Shown here one piece after another: positions 8,474 to 16,351 of a stretch of DNA of 64,000 bases. The stretch lies in assembly GCA_020845695.1 (NCBI GenBank), contig JADLFG010000040.1, positions 1 through 64,000 on the forward strand, given 5' to 3'. The position numbers and the translations under genes are program-made. Source of the stretch: Thermoleophilia bacterium. Lineage in GTDB: Bacteria > Actinomycetota > Thermoleophilia > Gaiellales > Gaiellaceae. The notes below the pieces were generated by a model, which did no database searches, was not told the origin of the DNA, and worked only from the letters and a program-made list of their open reading frames with translations. The stretch's first letter is position 1. Every line of letters starts with the position of its first letter.

Positions 8474-9088
8474 TCAGAGCCTCGGGATGTCCGGCGCGAG
8501 CCTCCCGTTCGCGTCGAACGACGCGTTCCAGTCCTTGAAGCGCGCGTCGAGCTCGTCGAGCTCGTAGCCGCGGTCGACGAGCCGGATCGGCTGACCCGAG
8601 TCGAGCGAGACGCGGTACTGGTACCAGGAGATCTCCCAGGCGATCGTGATCACGACCTCCTGATTCGTCCCCGAGAGCGGGAGCAGGCTAACCCGCGGCT
8701 CACCGAGGCTCTTGCCGATGCCGGCGATCGTGCGGCGAAACGGGCTCTCGTCGAACTGCTCGGCCGCCTCGACGATCGCCTGCTCGGGCGCCGACAGGCG
8801 CCGGAGCATCGGCTCGGCGGCGGCACCCTGCGGCGACTCGTCGCGCCTGCCCTCGAGCAGGCCGAGGTGCGGGAGGCGCCGGCGGCGGCGGCGCACCTCG
8901 GCGACGAGCGGCGTCGTCGGGCTGCCCTCGCGGGCCCAACCCTGCCCGTTCGCCTCGTCCGTGCAGAGCGCGCAGACGTCCACCCAGTCGGAACCGGCGG
9001 GCAGGTAGCGCCAGGTGCGCTCGCCCAGGAGGAGCGTGCGCTCGCAGATCGCGCAGCGCGAGAAGGTACCGACCTTCTTGACGATCAC
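8474..9088 (-). CDS. Hypothetical protein with N-terminal CxxC pairs
   Basis: The 204-aa protein has no family I can name. The N-terminus carries two cysteine pairs, CAICERTLL and CALCTDEA, spaced like a small zinc ribbon, followed by an arginine-rich linker (residues about 62-75). The C-terminal 120 residues, with EVVITIAWEISWYQYRVSL and LVDRGYELDELDARF, look like a compact globular domain. Its start overlaps the EF-G-like stop in an ATGA arrangement, so the two are coupled. Confidence 0.65.
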   Translation of the reverse strand: MIVKKVGTFSRCAICERTLLLGERTWRYLPAGSDWVDVCALCTDEANGQGWAREGSPTTPLVAEVRRRRRRLPHLGLLEGRRDESPQGAAAEPMLRRLSAPEQAIVEAAEQFDESPFRRTIAGIGKSLGEPRVSLLPLSGTNQEVVITIAWEISWYQYRVSLDSGQPIRLVDRGYELDELDARFKDWNASFDANGRLAPDIPRL

Positions 9089-11130
9089 GCCTTCGCCTCC
9101 TCGCGTTGCTTTCGCGTCTCGTCGATCACCTTCTGCGCGATGTGGGCAGGGACCTCCTCGTAGCGCAGGAAGGCCATCGTGTAGTCGCCCCGCCCGCCGG
9201 TGAGCGACGTGAGCGACTGGGAGTACGTGAGCAGCTCGGCGAGCGGGGCTTCAGCGCGGATCGTGGTCATGCCGCCCGCCGGCTCCATCCCGAGCAGCCG
9301 GCCCCGGCGGGAGTTGAGGTCGCCGTTGACGGCGCCGACCGACTCGTCGGGAGCGGCGATCTCGACCGACATGATCGGCTCGAGCAGGACCGGGTCGGCC
9401 TTCGCGTAGGCATCTTTGAACGCCATCGAGCCGGCGATCTTGAACGCCATCTCGGAGGAGTCGACGGTGTGGTACTGGCCGTCGACGAGCCGCACGCGCA
9501 CGCCCTGGACAGGGGCGCCGGCAAGCTCGCCCCGCTGCATCGCCTCCTGGATCCCCTTGTCCACCGCCGGGCGAAAGCTCTGCGGAATGACGCCGCCGAC
9601 GATCTGGTCGACGAACTCGTAGCCCTCGTGGCCGTCGAGCGGCTCGAGAACGATGTCGCAATCGCCGAACTGGCCACGCCCGCCCGTCTGCTTCTTGTAG
9701 CGGTGGCGCGCCCTCGCCTCCTTGCGGATCGTCTCGAGGTAGGGGACCCGCGGCTGGTGCAGCTCGACCTCGACGCCGAAGCGCCGCTTGAGGCGGTCGA
9801 CCGCCACCTCGACGTGCATCTGGCTCATGCCCGCGAGCAGTTGCTCGCCGGTCTGCTCATCGCGGCGCAGCACGAGCGTCGGGTCCTCCTCGGCGAGGCG
9901 TCGCAGCGCCGTCGCGACCTTCTCCTCGTCGCCCTTGGCCTTGGGGGAGACAGCGAAGCTCATCACGGGCTGCGGGAACGCGATCGGGACGATCTCGACC
10001 GGCCGGTCGCTCGCGGCGAGCACGTCACCGGTTTGCGCCTCCTTCAGCTTCGCGACGGCGCCGAGATCACCGGTGCAAAACTCCCCGGTCTGCTGGTGCT
10101 CCTTGCCCTGGAGCGCGAGCAGCTGCCCGAGCCGCTCCTTCCCGTGCGTGCGCAGATTGACGAGCGTCGAGTCCGCCTTCACGGTCCCGGCGACCACCCG
10201 GAAGACCGTGATGCGGCCGGCGAACGGATCGGCGACCGTCTTGAACACGAACGCGGCCGCACCATCGGCGGGCCCGTCTCCCGCCCGGTCGGCCGGGGAC
10301 GGGACCGCCTCGACGATCAGGTCGAGCAGCGCGCTCGTGCCGAGATTCTGGGTCGCGACGGCGCAGGCGACCGGTACGAGCTCGCCGCGGGCGACCGCGC
10401 CGCGCAGGGCGGTGGCGAGCTCGGCGCCGCCGATCTCCTCGCCTTCGAGGTAGCGTTCCATCAGCCCCTCGTCGGTCTCGACGACGGCCTCGACGAGCCG
10501 CTCGCGCAGCGCCCCAGCCTGGCCGGCTACGTCATCGGGAACGTCGACCGGCCCGCCCTCTCGACCGCCGCCGGGCGAGAGGTACGCGCGCATGTGCAGG
10601 AGGTCGACGATGCCGCGCAGCTCGTGCTCGCGGCCGATCGGGAGCTCGACGGCGACGCAGGCCGGGGAGAGCTGGGAGCGGACCTGGTCGAGGACGGCCG
10701 CGAAGTCGGCACGCTCGCGGTCGAGCATGTTGACGCAGACGACACGGCTGACGCCGAGCTCCTGGCAGCGCCGCCACGCCCTCGACGTCTGCACCTCGAC
10801 TCCGGCAACGCCGTTGACGACGATCAGCGCGCCCTCCGCAACCCGGAGGGCGGCGAGCCCGTCGGCCTGGAAGCCGGCGTCCCCGGGCGTGTCGATCAGG
10901 TTCACCTTCGTGCCCTGCCAGTCGAGGTGGCAGAGCGACGCGGACAGTGACATCTGGCGCTTGTGCTCGTCCTCGTCCCAGTCGGAGACGGTCGTTCCCT
11001 GCTCGACGGTCCCGAGCCGGTTCGTCTGCCCGGCCTGGAAGAGGAGCGCCTCGACGAGCGACGTCTTCCCCGTGCCGCGATGGCCGACGACGGTGACGTT
11101 GCGGATCGCGCTCGGGTCGAGGGCAGGCAT
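9085..11130 (-). CDS. Elongation factor G-like protein (EF-G paralogue)
   Basis: The 681-aa translational GTPase has the EF-G domain order. G1 is GHRGTGKTS, G3 is DTPGDAGF and G4 is NMLD, a deviation from NKxD. Domain IV/V sequence follows (YKKQTGGRGQFGDC, GMTTIRAEAPLAEL). It is of the FusA2 / EF-G-like class and is not the main EF-G: no rpsL-rpsG-tuf neighbours are present, and the effector region is altered. Such paralogues act in recycling or specialised translation, or remain uncharacterised. The ATG at 11130 has a GGAGGA ribosome binding site, and a TAGACT -10 lies about 35 nt upstream, between it and the sigma-factor gene. Confidence 0.85.
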   Translation of the reverse strand: MPALDPSAIRNVTVVGHRGTGKTSLVEALLFQAGQTNRLGTVEQGTTVSDWDEDEHKRQMSLSASLCHLDWQGTKVNLIDTPGDAGFQADGLAALRVAEGALIVVNGVAGVEVQTSRAWRRCQELGVSRVVCVNMLDRERADFAAVLDQVRSQLSPACVAVELPIGREHELRGIVDLLHMRAYLSPGGGREGGPVDVPDDVAGQAGALRERLVEAVVETDEGLMERYLEGEEIGGAELATALRGAVARGELVPVACAVATQNLGTSALLDLIVEAVPSPADRAGDGPADGAAAFVFKTVADPFAGRITVFRVVAGTVKADSTLVNLRTHGKERLGQLLALQGKEHQQTGEFCTGDLGAVAKLKEAQTGDVLAASDRPVEIVPIAFPQPVMSFAVSPKAKGDEEKVATALRRLAEEDPTLVLRRDEQTGEQLLAGMSQMHVEVAVDRLKRRFGVEVELHQPRVPYLETIRKEARARHRYKKQTGGRGQFGDCDIVLEPLDGHEGYEFVDQIVGGVIPQSFRPAVDKGIQEAMQRGELAGAPVQGVRVRLVDGQYHTVDSSEMAFKIAGSMAFKDAYAKADPVLLEPIMSVEIAAPDESVGAVNGDLNSRRGRLLGMEPAGGMTTIRAEAPLAELLTYSQSLTSLTGGRGDYTMAFLRYEEVPAHIAQKVIDETRKQREEAKA

Positions 11131-11173
11131 GGGCTCCGGTTCCTCCTTCCGCTTGGAGTGCGGAGTCTAGCCT

Positions 11174-11962
11174 CTACCCGTCGAGCGAGGCGCGGGTCTG
11201 GGCGTCCGAAAGGCGCGCCTTCAGGCGGAGGATCGCCTTCGTGTGGAGCTGCGAGACGCGCGACTCCGTGACGCCGAGGACCTCGCCGATCTCGCGCAGC
11301 GTCAGCTCCTCGTAGTAGTAGAGGGTGATCACGAGCTTCTCGCGCTCGGGCAGCGACGCGATCGCCTCGCCGATCAGCTCCTTGACCTCGCCGGCCTCGA
11401 GCTGCCCGCCGGGTGCGATCGAGCTCGGGTCCTCGATCGTGTCGACGAGCGCGACGGCGTCGCCCGAGCCGGTCGGGCTCGCCCACAGCTCGTCGAGGGC
11501 CCCGATCGAGGAGCGGGAGATCTCGAGCAGCGACTCGTCGAGCTCCTCCTCGCTGACCCCGAGCTTGGCCGCGATCTCCTCGTCGGTGGGCGCGCGCAGA
11601 AGCTGCCCCTCGAGCTGCGCGATCGCCTTCTCGATCGCGCGTGCGCGACTGCGCACCGAGCGCGGCACCCAGTCGAGCGAGCGCAGCTCGTCGATGATCG
11701 AGCCGCGGATCCGGGAGATCGCATAGGTCTCGAACTTGACGTCGCGACCGGGGTCGTAGCGCTCGATCGCGTCGATCAGACCGAGTAGCCCGTACGAGAC
11801 GAGGTCGCTCTCGTCGACGTGCGCTGGCAGGCCGGCGCCGAGCCGGCCCGCCACGTACTTGACGAGCGGCGCGTAGGTGAGCACGAGGCGGTCGCGCAGA
11901 GCCTTGTCGGGACTCCGCTTATACCGCTGCCACAGGATCTCGGTGTCCTCGGCGTTCGGCAC
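11174..11962 (-). CDS. whiG: RNA polymerase sigma factor, FliA/WhiG family
   Basis: The 262-aa group 3 sigma factor has region 2 (LVKYVAGRL, DLVSYGLLGLIDAIERYDP, FETYAISRIRGSIIDELR), region 3 (VPRSVRSRAR) and region 4 with a helix-turn-helix (LREIGEVLGVTESRVSQLH). In Streptomyces WhiG drives sporulation, and FliA drives late flagellar genes. No flagellar or sporulation gene is in this window, so the regulon is unknown. The GTG at 11962 is chosen because TATGCT ends 7 nt before it, predicting a leaderless mRNA. Confidence 0.85.
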   Translation of the reverse strand: MPNAEDTEILWQRYKRSPDKALRDRLVLTYAPLVKYVAGRLGAGLPAHVDESDLVSYGLLGLIDAIERYDPGRDVKFETYAISRIRGSIIDELRSLDWVPRSVRSRARAIEKAIAQLEGQLLRAPTDEEIAAKLGVSEEELDESLLEISRSSIGALDELWASPTGSGDAVALVDTIEDPSSIAPGGQLEAGEVKELIGEAIASLPEREKLVITLYYYEELTLREIGEVLGVTESRVSQLHTKAILRLKARLSDAQTRASLDG

Positions 11963-11969
11963 GTGTCAG

Positions 11970-11975
11970 AGCATA
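11970..11975 (-). promoter_or_regulatory. -10 element, leaderless sigma factor gene
   Basis: TATGCT (minus strand) ends 7 nt before the GTG start at 11962. Confidence 0.5.
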
Positions 11976-11981
11976 CGGCCC

Positions 11982-12149
11982 TCAGCGCAGGGCACGGAAG
12001 GACAGCTCCCCCATCCACAGGGTCAGGGCGCCCGCGGTGGCGGCGATCACCCACGCCCCACCGGCCGCCGAGTAGGCGGCGACGGACGCGAACACCGCCG
12101 TCAGGACGGCGAACAGCGCCCCGAGCGAGCGGCGCTTCGGGCGGGCCAT
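11982..12149 (-). CDS. Small membrane protein, 55 aa
   Basis: This short ORF (start MARPKRRSLG, end SFRALR) encodes a basic N-terminus and two hydrophobic segments, about residues 10-29 and 31-47. It looks like a two-helix membrane hairpin with cytoplasmic ends. No family is recognised. A TACACT hexamer ends exactly 6 nt before the ATG, the same spacing seen at many genes here, which is the main reason to believe in it. It lies between the sigma-factor gene and divergent tRNA-Trp. Confidence 0.6.
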   Translation of the reverse strand: MARPKRRSLGALFAVLTAVFASVAAYSAAGGAWVIAATAGALTLWMGELSFRALR

Positions 12150-12155
12150 GCGCCG

Positions 12156-12161
12156 AGTGTA
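12156..12161 (-). promoter_or_regulatory. -10 element of the 55-aa membrane protein gene
   Basis: TACACT (minus strand) ends 6 nt before the ATG at 12149. Confidence 0.45.
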
Positions 12162-12178
12162 GACACGCCGCCCCCGGG

Positions 12179-12184
12179 TACAAT
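12179..12184 (+). promoter_or_regulatory. -10 element of tRNA-Trp
   Basis: TACAAT lies 12 nt before the tRNA 5' end. Confidence 0.5.
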
Positions 12185-12196
12185 GGCGCCACCCCT

Positions 12197-12269
12197 AGGG
12201 CAGTAGCTCAACTGGTAGAGCACCGGTCTCCAAAACCGGGGGTTGGGGGTTCGAGTCCCTCCTGCCCTG
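12197..12269 (+). tRNA. tRNA-Trp (CCA)
   Basis: The cloverleaf has acceptor strands AGGGCAG/CTGCCCT. The anticodon stem CCGGT/ACCGG encloses anticodon CCA, the T-arm contains GGGTTCGAGTCCC, and the discriminator is G. No CCA end is encoded. Confidence 0.95.
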
Positions 12270-12308
12270 TCGCGCGCGGCCCACGAGAGCGCCGCGACGG
12301 CCGCGCCG

Positions 12309-13331
12309 CTAGAGAACCCGCGCGACCTCGTCGCTCCGGAAGACGGGAAGCTCGCCCTCGACCCCGCCCGCGAGGAGGGTGAAGCGGCCCGGCTCGCCCG
12401 TGACCGCGCCGATCCTGGTCACGGGGACACCGGCGGCGGCGCCCGCCGCGACCAGGGACTCGACGGCGTCCGGGGCTGCGGCGGCGAGCAGGCTGCCCGA
12501 CGCGAGCATCCCGAGCGGATCGATGTCGAGCTCCGCGGCGATGCTCGCGGTCTCGGCGCGAATCGGAACCGCGTCCCGGTCGACCGTCGCCCCGCAACCG
12601 GCGGCGAGCGCAAGCTCGCGAACGCCGGTGGCGAGCCCGCCCTCGGTCGGATCGTGAAGCGCCGTCACCCCGCCGGCGGCGAGCAGGCACGCGGCGTCCG
12701 CGACAATCGAGATCCCGGGGTCGTGAAGGAGCCTGGCCGCCCGCGCGACCAGCTCCGGGCCGAGCGCGGGGCGGAGCCGACCACCCAGCTCGAGCGCCAG
12801 CAGCGCCGTGCCTTCGAGCGCGAGCGCCTTGGTCAGGAGGAGCTGGTCGCCCGGCCGGGCGCCGCCGGGACGGAGCAGGCCGCCGGGCGCGGCCTCGCCC
12901 ATCAGCACGCCGACGAGGATGGGGCGGTCGAGACCGGCCGTGATCTCCGTGTGGCCGCCGACCAGGGAGATCCCACGCTCGCGGCAGGCGTCGCGTAGCC
13001 CGGCGAACAGGGACTCGATGCGCGCTTCGGTCGTCGCCCCCTCGGGGCAGAGTGCCGTGACCATCATCCAGCGGGCCGTTGCGCCCAGGCAGGCGAGGTC
13101 GTTGGCGTTGACGTTGACGAGGTAGTGCGGCGCGTCCTCGGTCGCGAACGTGATCGGGTCGGTCTTGACGACGAGCGTCGTACCCGCGAGGTCGATCGCC
13201 GCGGCGTCGTTCCCGACGCCGGGGCCCACGACGACGGTCGGGTCAGTGGTCGCGTACGTGGCGATCAGCCGCGCCAGCAGCTCACCCGGGAGCTTGCCGA
13301 CCGGCAGAGGCTCGTCTCGGGAGGCGGCCAT
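12309..13331 (-). CDS. HypE-like AIR synthase-family protein
   Basis: The 340-aa protein has the two-domain PurM/HypE fold. The ATP-binding motif GPGVGNDAAAIDL, the segment NVNANDLACLGATARWM and the glycine-rich VGGHTEITAGLDRP match HypE-like proteins (COG0309) better than ThiL or SelD. The C-terminal cysteine that HypE uses to carry the cyano group is absent; the protein ends RSDEVARVL. No hyp or hydrogenase gene is nearby, so a hydrogenase-maturation role is unlikely. The substrate is unknown; kinase or ligase chemistry on a small carboxylate or phosphate is inferred from the fold. Confidence 0.7.
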   Translation of the reverse strand: MAASRDEPLPVGKLPGELLARLIATYATTDPTVVVGPGVGNDAAAIDLAGTTLVVKTDPITFATEDAPHYLVNVNANDLACLGATARWMMVTALCPEGATTEARIESLFAGLRDACRERGISLVGGHTEITAGLDRPILVGVLMGEAAPGGLLRPGGARPGDQLLLTKALALEGTALLALELGGRLRPALGPELVARAARLLHDPGISIVADAACLLAAGGVTALHDPTEGGLATGVRELALAAGCGATVDRDAVPIRAETASIAAELDIDPLGMLASGSLLAAAAPDAVESLVAAGAAAGVPVTRIGAVTGEPGRFTLLAGGVEGELPVFRSDEVARVL

Positions 13332-13419
13332 CAGCCGGCGCTGTCCGTCGCGGGACTCAACCGCGGTATCGTACGGTCGCGTCCCGGCGGCTGCTCCGCG
13401 GGTCTGCGACCGGTGCGGC

Positions 13420-13425
13420 TAGAGT
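13420..13425 (+). promoter_or_regulatory. -10 element, leaderless TPR gene with ATC start
   Basis: TAGAGT ends 6 nt before ATC at 13432. Its TAG is also the in-frame stop that limits the reading frame. Confidence 0.45.
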
Positions 13426-13431
13426 CCCCGG

Positions 13432-14166
13432 ATCGCCGAGCTCGCCGATCTGCTGCGCCGCGCGCACGAGCTGCGCGAGGCGGGCGACTGGAGCGACGAG
13501 GCCGCGGGCGTCTACCAGCAGCTCGCCGAGCGGGCGCCGCAGGCCGCCGGGCCGCTCGTGCTGCTCGCCGCCTGCCACGAGCGGGCCGGACGCTTCCGGG
13601 AGGCCCGGGCAACGTACGAGCGCGCGCTGGCGCTCCCCGACCGGGGCCGGTTCGACCGGCGGATCCGCAACGGCCTCAAACGCGCCCGTAGCCTCGACCG
13701 CGCGGCCGGGATCTCGGCCGTGGCGGACGCCCTGCGCGTCGCCGGCCTCGCCCGCGAGCAGGGCAAGGCCGAGCTGGCGCTGGCCGCGAGCTCCCGCGCC
13801 GTCGAGCTCGCCACGAGCCCGGGCGAGCGGACGGCAGCGCTCGGGTGCCGCGCCTCGATCGTGCTCGACGCGGGCCGTCCGGGAGAGGCGCTCGAGCTGG
13901 CGCGCCGCTCGATCGGGATCGATCCGTCGCGGGAGACGAACCGGCAGACGTACGCCGTCCTCGTCGCCGCCCTGCTCGAAGCCGGTCGCACCGACGACGC
14001 GAAGGCCGAGGGCGAGCGGCTGCTCGCCGCCAACCCGACCGATCCCGGATCGGCGCGGGCGCTCGCGGGCGCCTACCGGCGTCTGTTCGAGCTCACCGGC
14101 GAGCGCCGCTGGCAGGCGGCGGCGGAGAGCTGCCGGGCCCGCGCCGCCGGCCCGCGGCTTCGCTGA
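13432..14166 (+). CDS. TPR-repeat protein
   Basis: The 244-aa, Ala/Arg-rich helical protein has several tetratricopeptide-like repeats, including GPLVLLAACHERAGRFREARA, LAREQGKAELALAASS, RASIVLDAGRPGEALELA and VLVAALLEAGRTDDA. It has no signal peptide or membrane segment and probably acts as a cytoplasmic protein-interaction scaffold. The first standard start codon is GTG at 13558, but that cuts into the first repeats. The frame is already coding from 13432 (AELADLLRRAHELREAGDW), where an ATC follows a -10 hexamer by 6 nt, so I take ATC as the start. If that is wrong, the gene is 13558-14166. Confidence 0.7.
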   Translation: MAELADLLRRAHELREAGDWSDEAAGVYQQLAERAPQAAGPLVLLAACHERAGRFREARATYERALALPDRGRFDRRIRNGLKRARSLDRAAGISAVADALRVAGLAREQGKAELALAASSRAVELATSPGERTAALGCRASIVLDAGRPGEALELARRSIGIDPSRETNRQTYAVLVAALLEAGRTDDAKAEGERLLAANPTDPGSARALAGAYRRLFELTGERRWQAAAESCRARAAGPRLR

Positions 14167-14202
14167 GCGGGCGCCGCCCTTCCCCTCGGGCCGGAGGTGG
14201 CG

Positions 14203-14208
14203 TAGACT
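14203..14208 (+). promoter_or_regulatory. -10 element of the candidate structured RNA
   Basis: TAGACT, with a weak TTCCCC 17 bp upstream, would place transcription start near 14214, exactly where an 11-bp closing stem begins. Confidence 0.4.
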
Positions 14209-14213
14209 GGCGT

Positions 14214-14335
14214 GGGCCCCCGAGCCTCTCTTCCCCACGGGACGCACGGCGACAGCCGGCCAGCCCGTGCTGATGACGGCACTCGCTCGCCCGGCAACGC
14301 GGCGAGCGAGCTGAAGACCGCTCGGGGGCCAGCCC
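14214..14335 (+). ncRNA. Candidate structured RNA (three-way junction) in a long 5' leader
   Basis: Between the TPR gene and the small protein at 14642 lie 475 non-coding bases. The first 120 fold on inspection into a three-way junction. The closing stem is 14215-14225 with 14320-14330 (11 perfect pairs). The second hairpin is 14236-14241 with 14264-14269, with an inner CGGC/GCCG. The third is a 10-bp stem, 14282-14291 with 14301-14310, with a 9-nt CGGCAACGC loop. The junction strands carry near-identical words, GCTGATGACGG and GCTGAAGACCG, on either side of the third stem. I could not match it to a known riboswitch, 6S, RNase P or tmRNA. It could be a small RNA or a regulatory leader of the downstream gene. 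Confidence 0.4.
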
Positions 14336-14641
14336 GCTCCCATCCCGACGGGCACCCCCCAAGAGGTGATCGCGCGAGCCGCCGATCGGGGCTGAGCGAG
14401 GGGCCGCCGGGGGGAGATGCTGAGCCCGGAATGCGGCGGCGGCCGCACCCGCCGCCAGCCGGGCGGCCCGGGCGCCGGGAAGCGAGGGCCGGCCCGTCGA
14501 GGCGGCCCGGACGCCGGATCGGCGGGGGCCGCCTTCCGCGTCCCGGGGCTCCCCCACTTCGGGGGATCGCGGGCGCGGACGCTGGCGCCGATACGCAGCG
14601 GACAGCAGGTAACGAACGCCACGTATCGGGTGAGGTTCGAG

Positions 14642-14920
14642 ATGCTTCGCGCCGCTCTCCTGATCGGCCTGATCGTCGCCCTCGGCGTGGCGGTGCGAAG
14701 CTCCGGCGTGCTCGAGGAGCTCGGCGTGGTCGGCTCGTGCGACGCCGTCTCGGCACCCGCCGCGGCGCGCGCGGAGTGGCTCGCCTGCCGCGCGGGCCGC
14801 CTCGGCGGGGCGCCCGACCTGTCGGCCCGATCCTGCTCGCGCCAGGGCGCCGTCGGAGCGGTCGAGTACTGGCTCTGCCCGCTCGAGCCGGGCGGCGAGG
14901 CGGCGGTCAGATCAGGCTGA
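14642..14920 (+). CDS. Small membrane-anchored/secreted protein
   Basis: The 92-aa protein has an N-terminal hydrophobic segment (LLIGLIVALGVAV, residues about 5-17) acting as anchor or signal peptide. A short extracytoplasmic domain follows with four cysteines (GSCDAV, WLACRAG, ARSCSRQ, YWLCPL), likely two disulphides. No family is recognised. A GAGG ribosome binding site lies 6 nt before the ATG at 14642; an in-frame extension to 14417 has non-coding character. It overlaps the convergent cDPGS-like gene by 9 nt. The roughly 430-nt structured leader upstream may regulate it. Confidence 0.55.
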   Translation: MLRAALLIGLIVALGVAVRSSGVLEELGVVGSCDAVSAPAAARAEWLACRAGRLGGAPDLSARSCSRQGAVGAVEYWLCPLEPGGEAAVRSG

Positions 14921-16252
14921 CAGGCGGCGGGTCCGCTCGATCACGGGTGCGAGCAGCTGCGCCAGCGTGGGCTCACCGCGCTCCTCGAGCTCGTACGCGA
15001 CCCTGCGCACCGGGTGACGCGTCGAGACGAGGCGGGCGAGGTCGATCGGCGTCCCCGCCACCACGACGTCGCAGTCGGCAGCCTCGATCGTCGCCTCGAG
15101 GTCGGCGAGTTGCGCGTCCGAGTAGCCCATCGCCGGCAGCACCGGTCCGATCGCGGGGTAGCGGGCGAGCGTGGCCGCGATCGAGCCGGCGGCGTACGGG
15201 CGCGGATCGACGAGCACGGCGGCACCGGCCGCGCGCGCCGCCACGGTGCCGGCCCCGAACGGCATCCCCCCGTGGGTGAGCGTCGGGCCGTCCTCGACGA
15301 CGAGCACCCGGGCACCCGCGAGCGACGGGCCCGGCTCGAGCGTCACGGGCGACGCCGCCGTCACGATCGCCGCGCCCGGGTTGACCGAGCGGACGTTCGC
15401 CACCACCTCGTCGACCGCGCCCGCGGGAGCCGAATCGACCTGGTTGACGACGACCGCATCGGCGAGGCGGAGATTCGCCTCGCCGGGATGGTAGGAGAGC
15501 TCGTGCCCGGGGCGGAGCGGATCGACGACCGTCACGTGCAGGTCGGGAACGTAGAACGGCAGGTCGTTGTTGCCGCCGTCCCAGACAATCACGTCGACCT
15601 CGGCCTGAGCGCGCTCCAGGATCTCCCCGTAATCGACGCCCGCGTACATCACCATCCCCGCGCGCACGGGCGGCTCGTACTCCTCCCGCTCCTCCACAGT
15701 CGGACGGGCGGCGTCGATCTCGGCGAGCGTCCCGAACCGCTGCACGCGCATCCGCTCGAGGTCGCCGTAGGGCATCGGGTGCCTGACGAGCGCGACCGAG
15801 AGGCCAGCGTCGAGCAGGATCCGCCCGACCCTGCGGCTCGTCTGGCTCTTGCCGCAGCCGGTGCGCACGGCGCACACCGCGACGACCGGCTTCGTCGCCT
15901 CGAGCATCGTCTCGCGGGGGCCGAGCAGGCGGAAGCCGGCTCCCGCAGCCAGCGCGATCGACGCGCGGTGCATCACGTCCTCGTGCGAGAGGTCGGAGTA
16001 GGAGAGCACGACCTCGTCGACCATCTCCCCGCGCACGATCGCCGCGAGCTCCGCCTCCGGGCGGATCCGGATCCCGTCCGGGTAGAGCGGTCCCGCCAGC
16101 GAGGGCGGGTAGGAGCGATCGTCGATCCCCGGTATCTGCGCGGCCGTGAAGGCCACGACCCGCGCCGACGGGTCGGCCCGGAACGCGACGTTGAAGTCGT
16201 GGAAGTCGCGCCCGCCGGCACCCAAGATCACCACCCTGCGCGACGCACCCAT
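14912..16252 (-). CDS. Cyclic 2,3-diphosphoglycerate synthetase-like protein
   Basis: The 446-aa protein resembles COG2403, typified by the Methanothermus enzyme that closes 2,3-diphosphoglycerate into its cyclic form with ATP. An N-terminal Rossmann-like part ([15 protein letters not shown]) precedes a P-loop, [13 protein letters not shown], at about residues 129-141. Further conserved segments are [24 protein letters not shown] and [15 protein letters not shown]. In bacteria, homologues are often annotated as GTPases of unknown substrate, so synthesis of the thermoprotectant is possible but unproven. The gene is monocistronic between the small secreted protein and divergent sodA. Confidence 0.75.
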   Translation of the reverse strand: MGASRRVVILGAGGRDFHDFNVAFRADPSARVVAFTAAQIPGIDDRSYPPSLAGPLYPDGIRIRPEAELAAIVRGEMVDEVVLSYSDLSHEDVMHRASIALAAGAGFRLLGPRETMLEATKPVVAVCAVRTGCGKSQTSRRVGRILLDAGLSVALVRHPMPYGDLERMRVQRFGTLAEIDAARPTVEEREEYEPPVRAGMVMYAGVDYGEILERAQAEVDVIVWDGGNNDLPFYVPDLHVTVVDPLRPGHELSYHPGEANLRLADAVVVNQVDSAPAGAVDEVVANVRSVNPGAAIVTAASPVTLEPGPSLAGARVLVVEDGPTLTHGGMPFGAGTVAARAAGAAVLVDPRPYAAGSIAATLARYPAIGPVLPAMGYSDAQLADLEATIEAADCDVVVAGTPIDLARLVSTRHPVRRVAYELEERGEPTLAQLLAPVIERTRRLSA

Positions 16253-16351
16253 CCCGGGACATCATGCCGGGCGGGCGCGGTGCCGGGGTGGCCCCGGGCC
16301 GTTTCGCTAGGCTCAGGGGGAGACCGTTCGCACCACCAAGGAGGAGCGACC

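Noticed and set aside
13125..13691. Plus-strand ORF of 188 codons across the HypE-like start and the TPR gene
   Set aside because: It is arginine- and proline-rich, opposes the HypE-like gene and is out of frame with the TPR repeats.
14214..14335. Hammerhead ribozyme suggested by CTGATGA and a nearby GAAG
   Set aside because: The second core box must be GAAA and stem II must begin directly after CTGATGA. Here five unpaired bases intervene and the box reads GAAG.
14203..14641. RNase P RNA, tmRNA or 6S RNA
   Set aside because: The GAGGAAAGTCC and ACAGA motifs of RNase P and the tRNA-like end of tmRNA are absent, and the fold lacks the long central bubble of 6S RNA.
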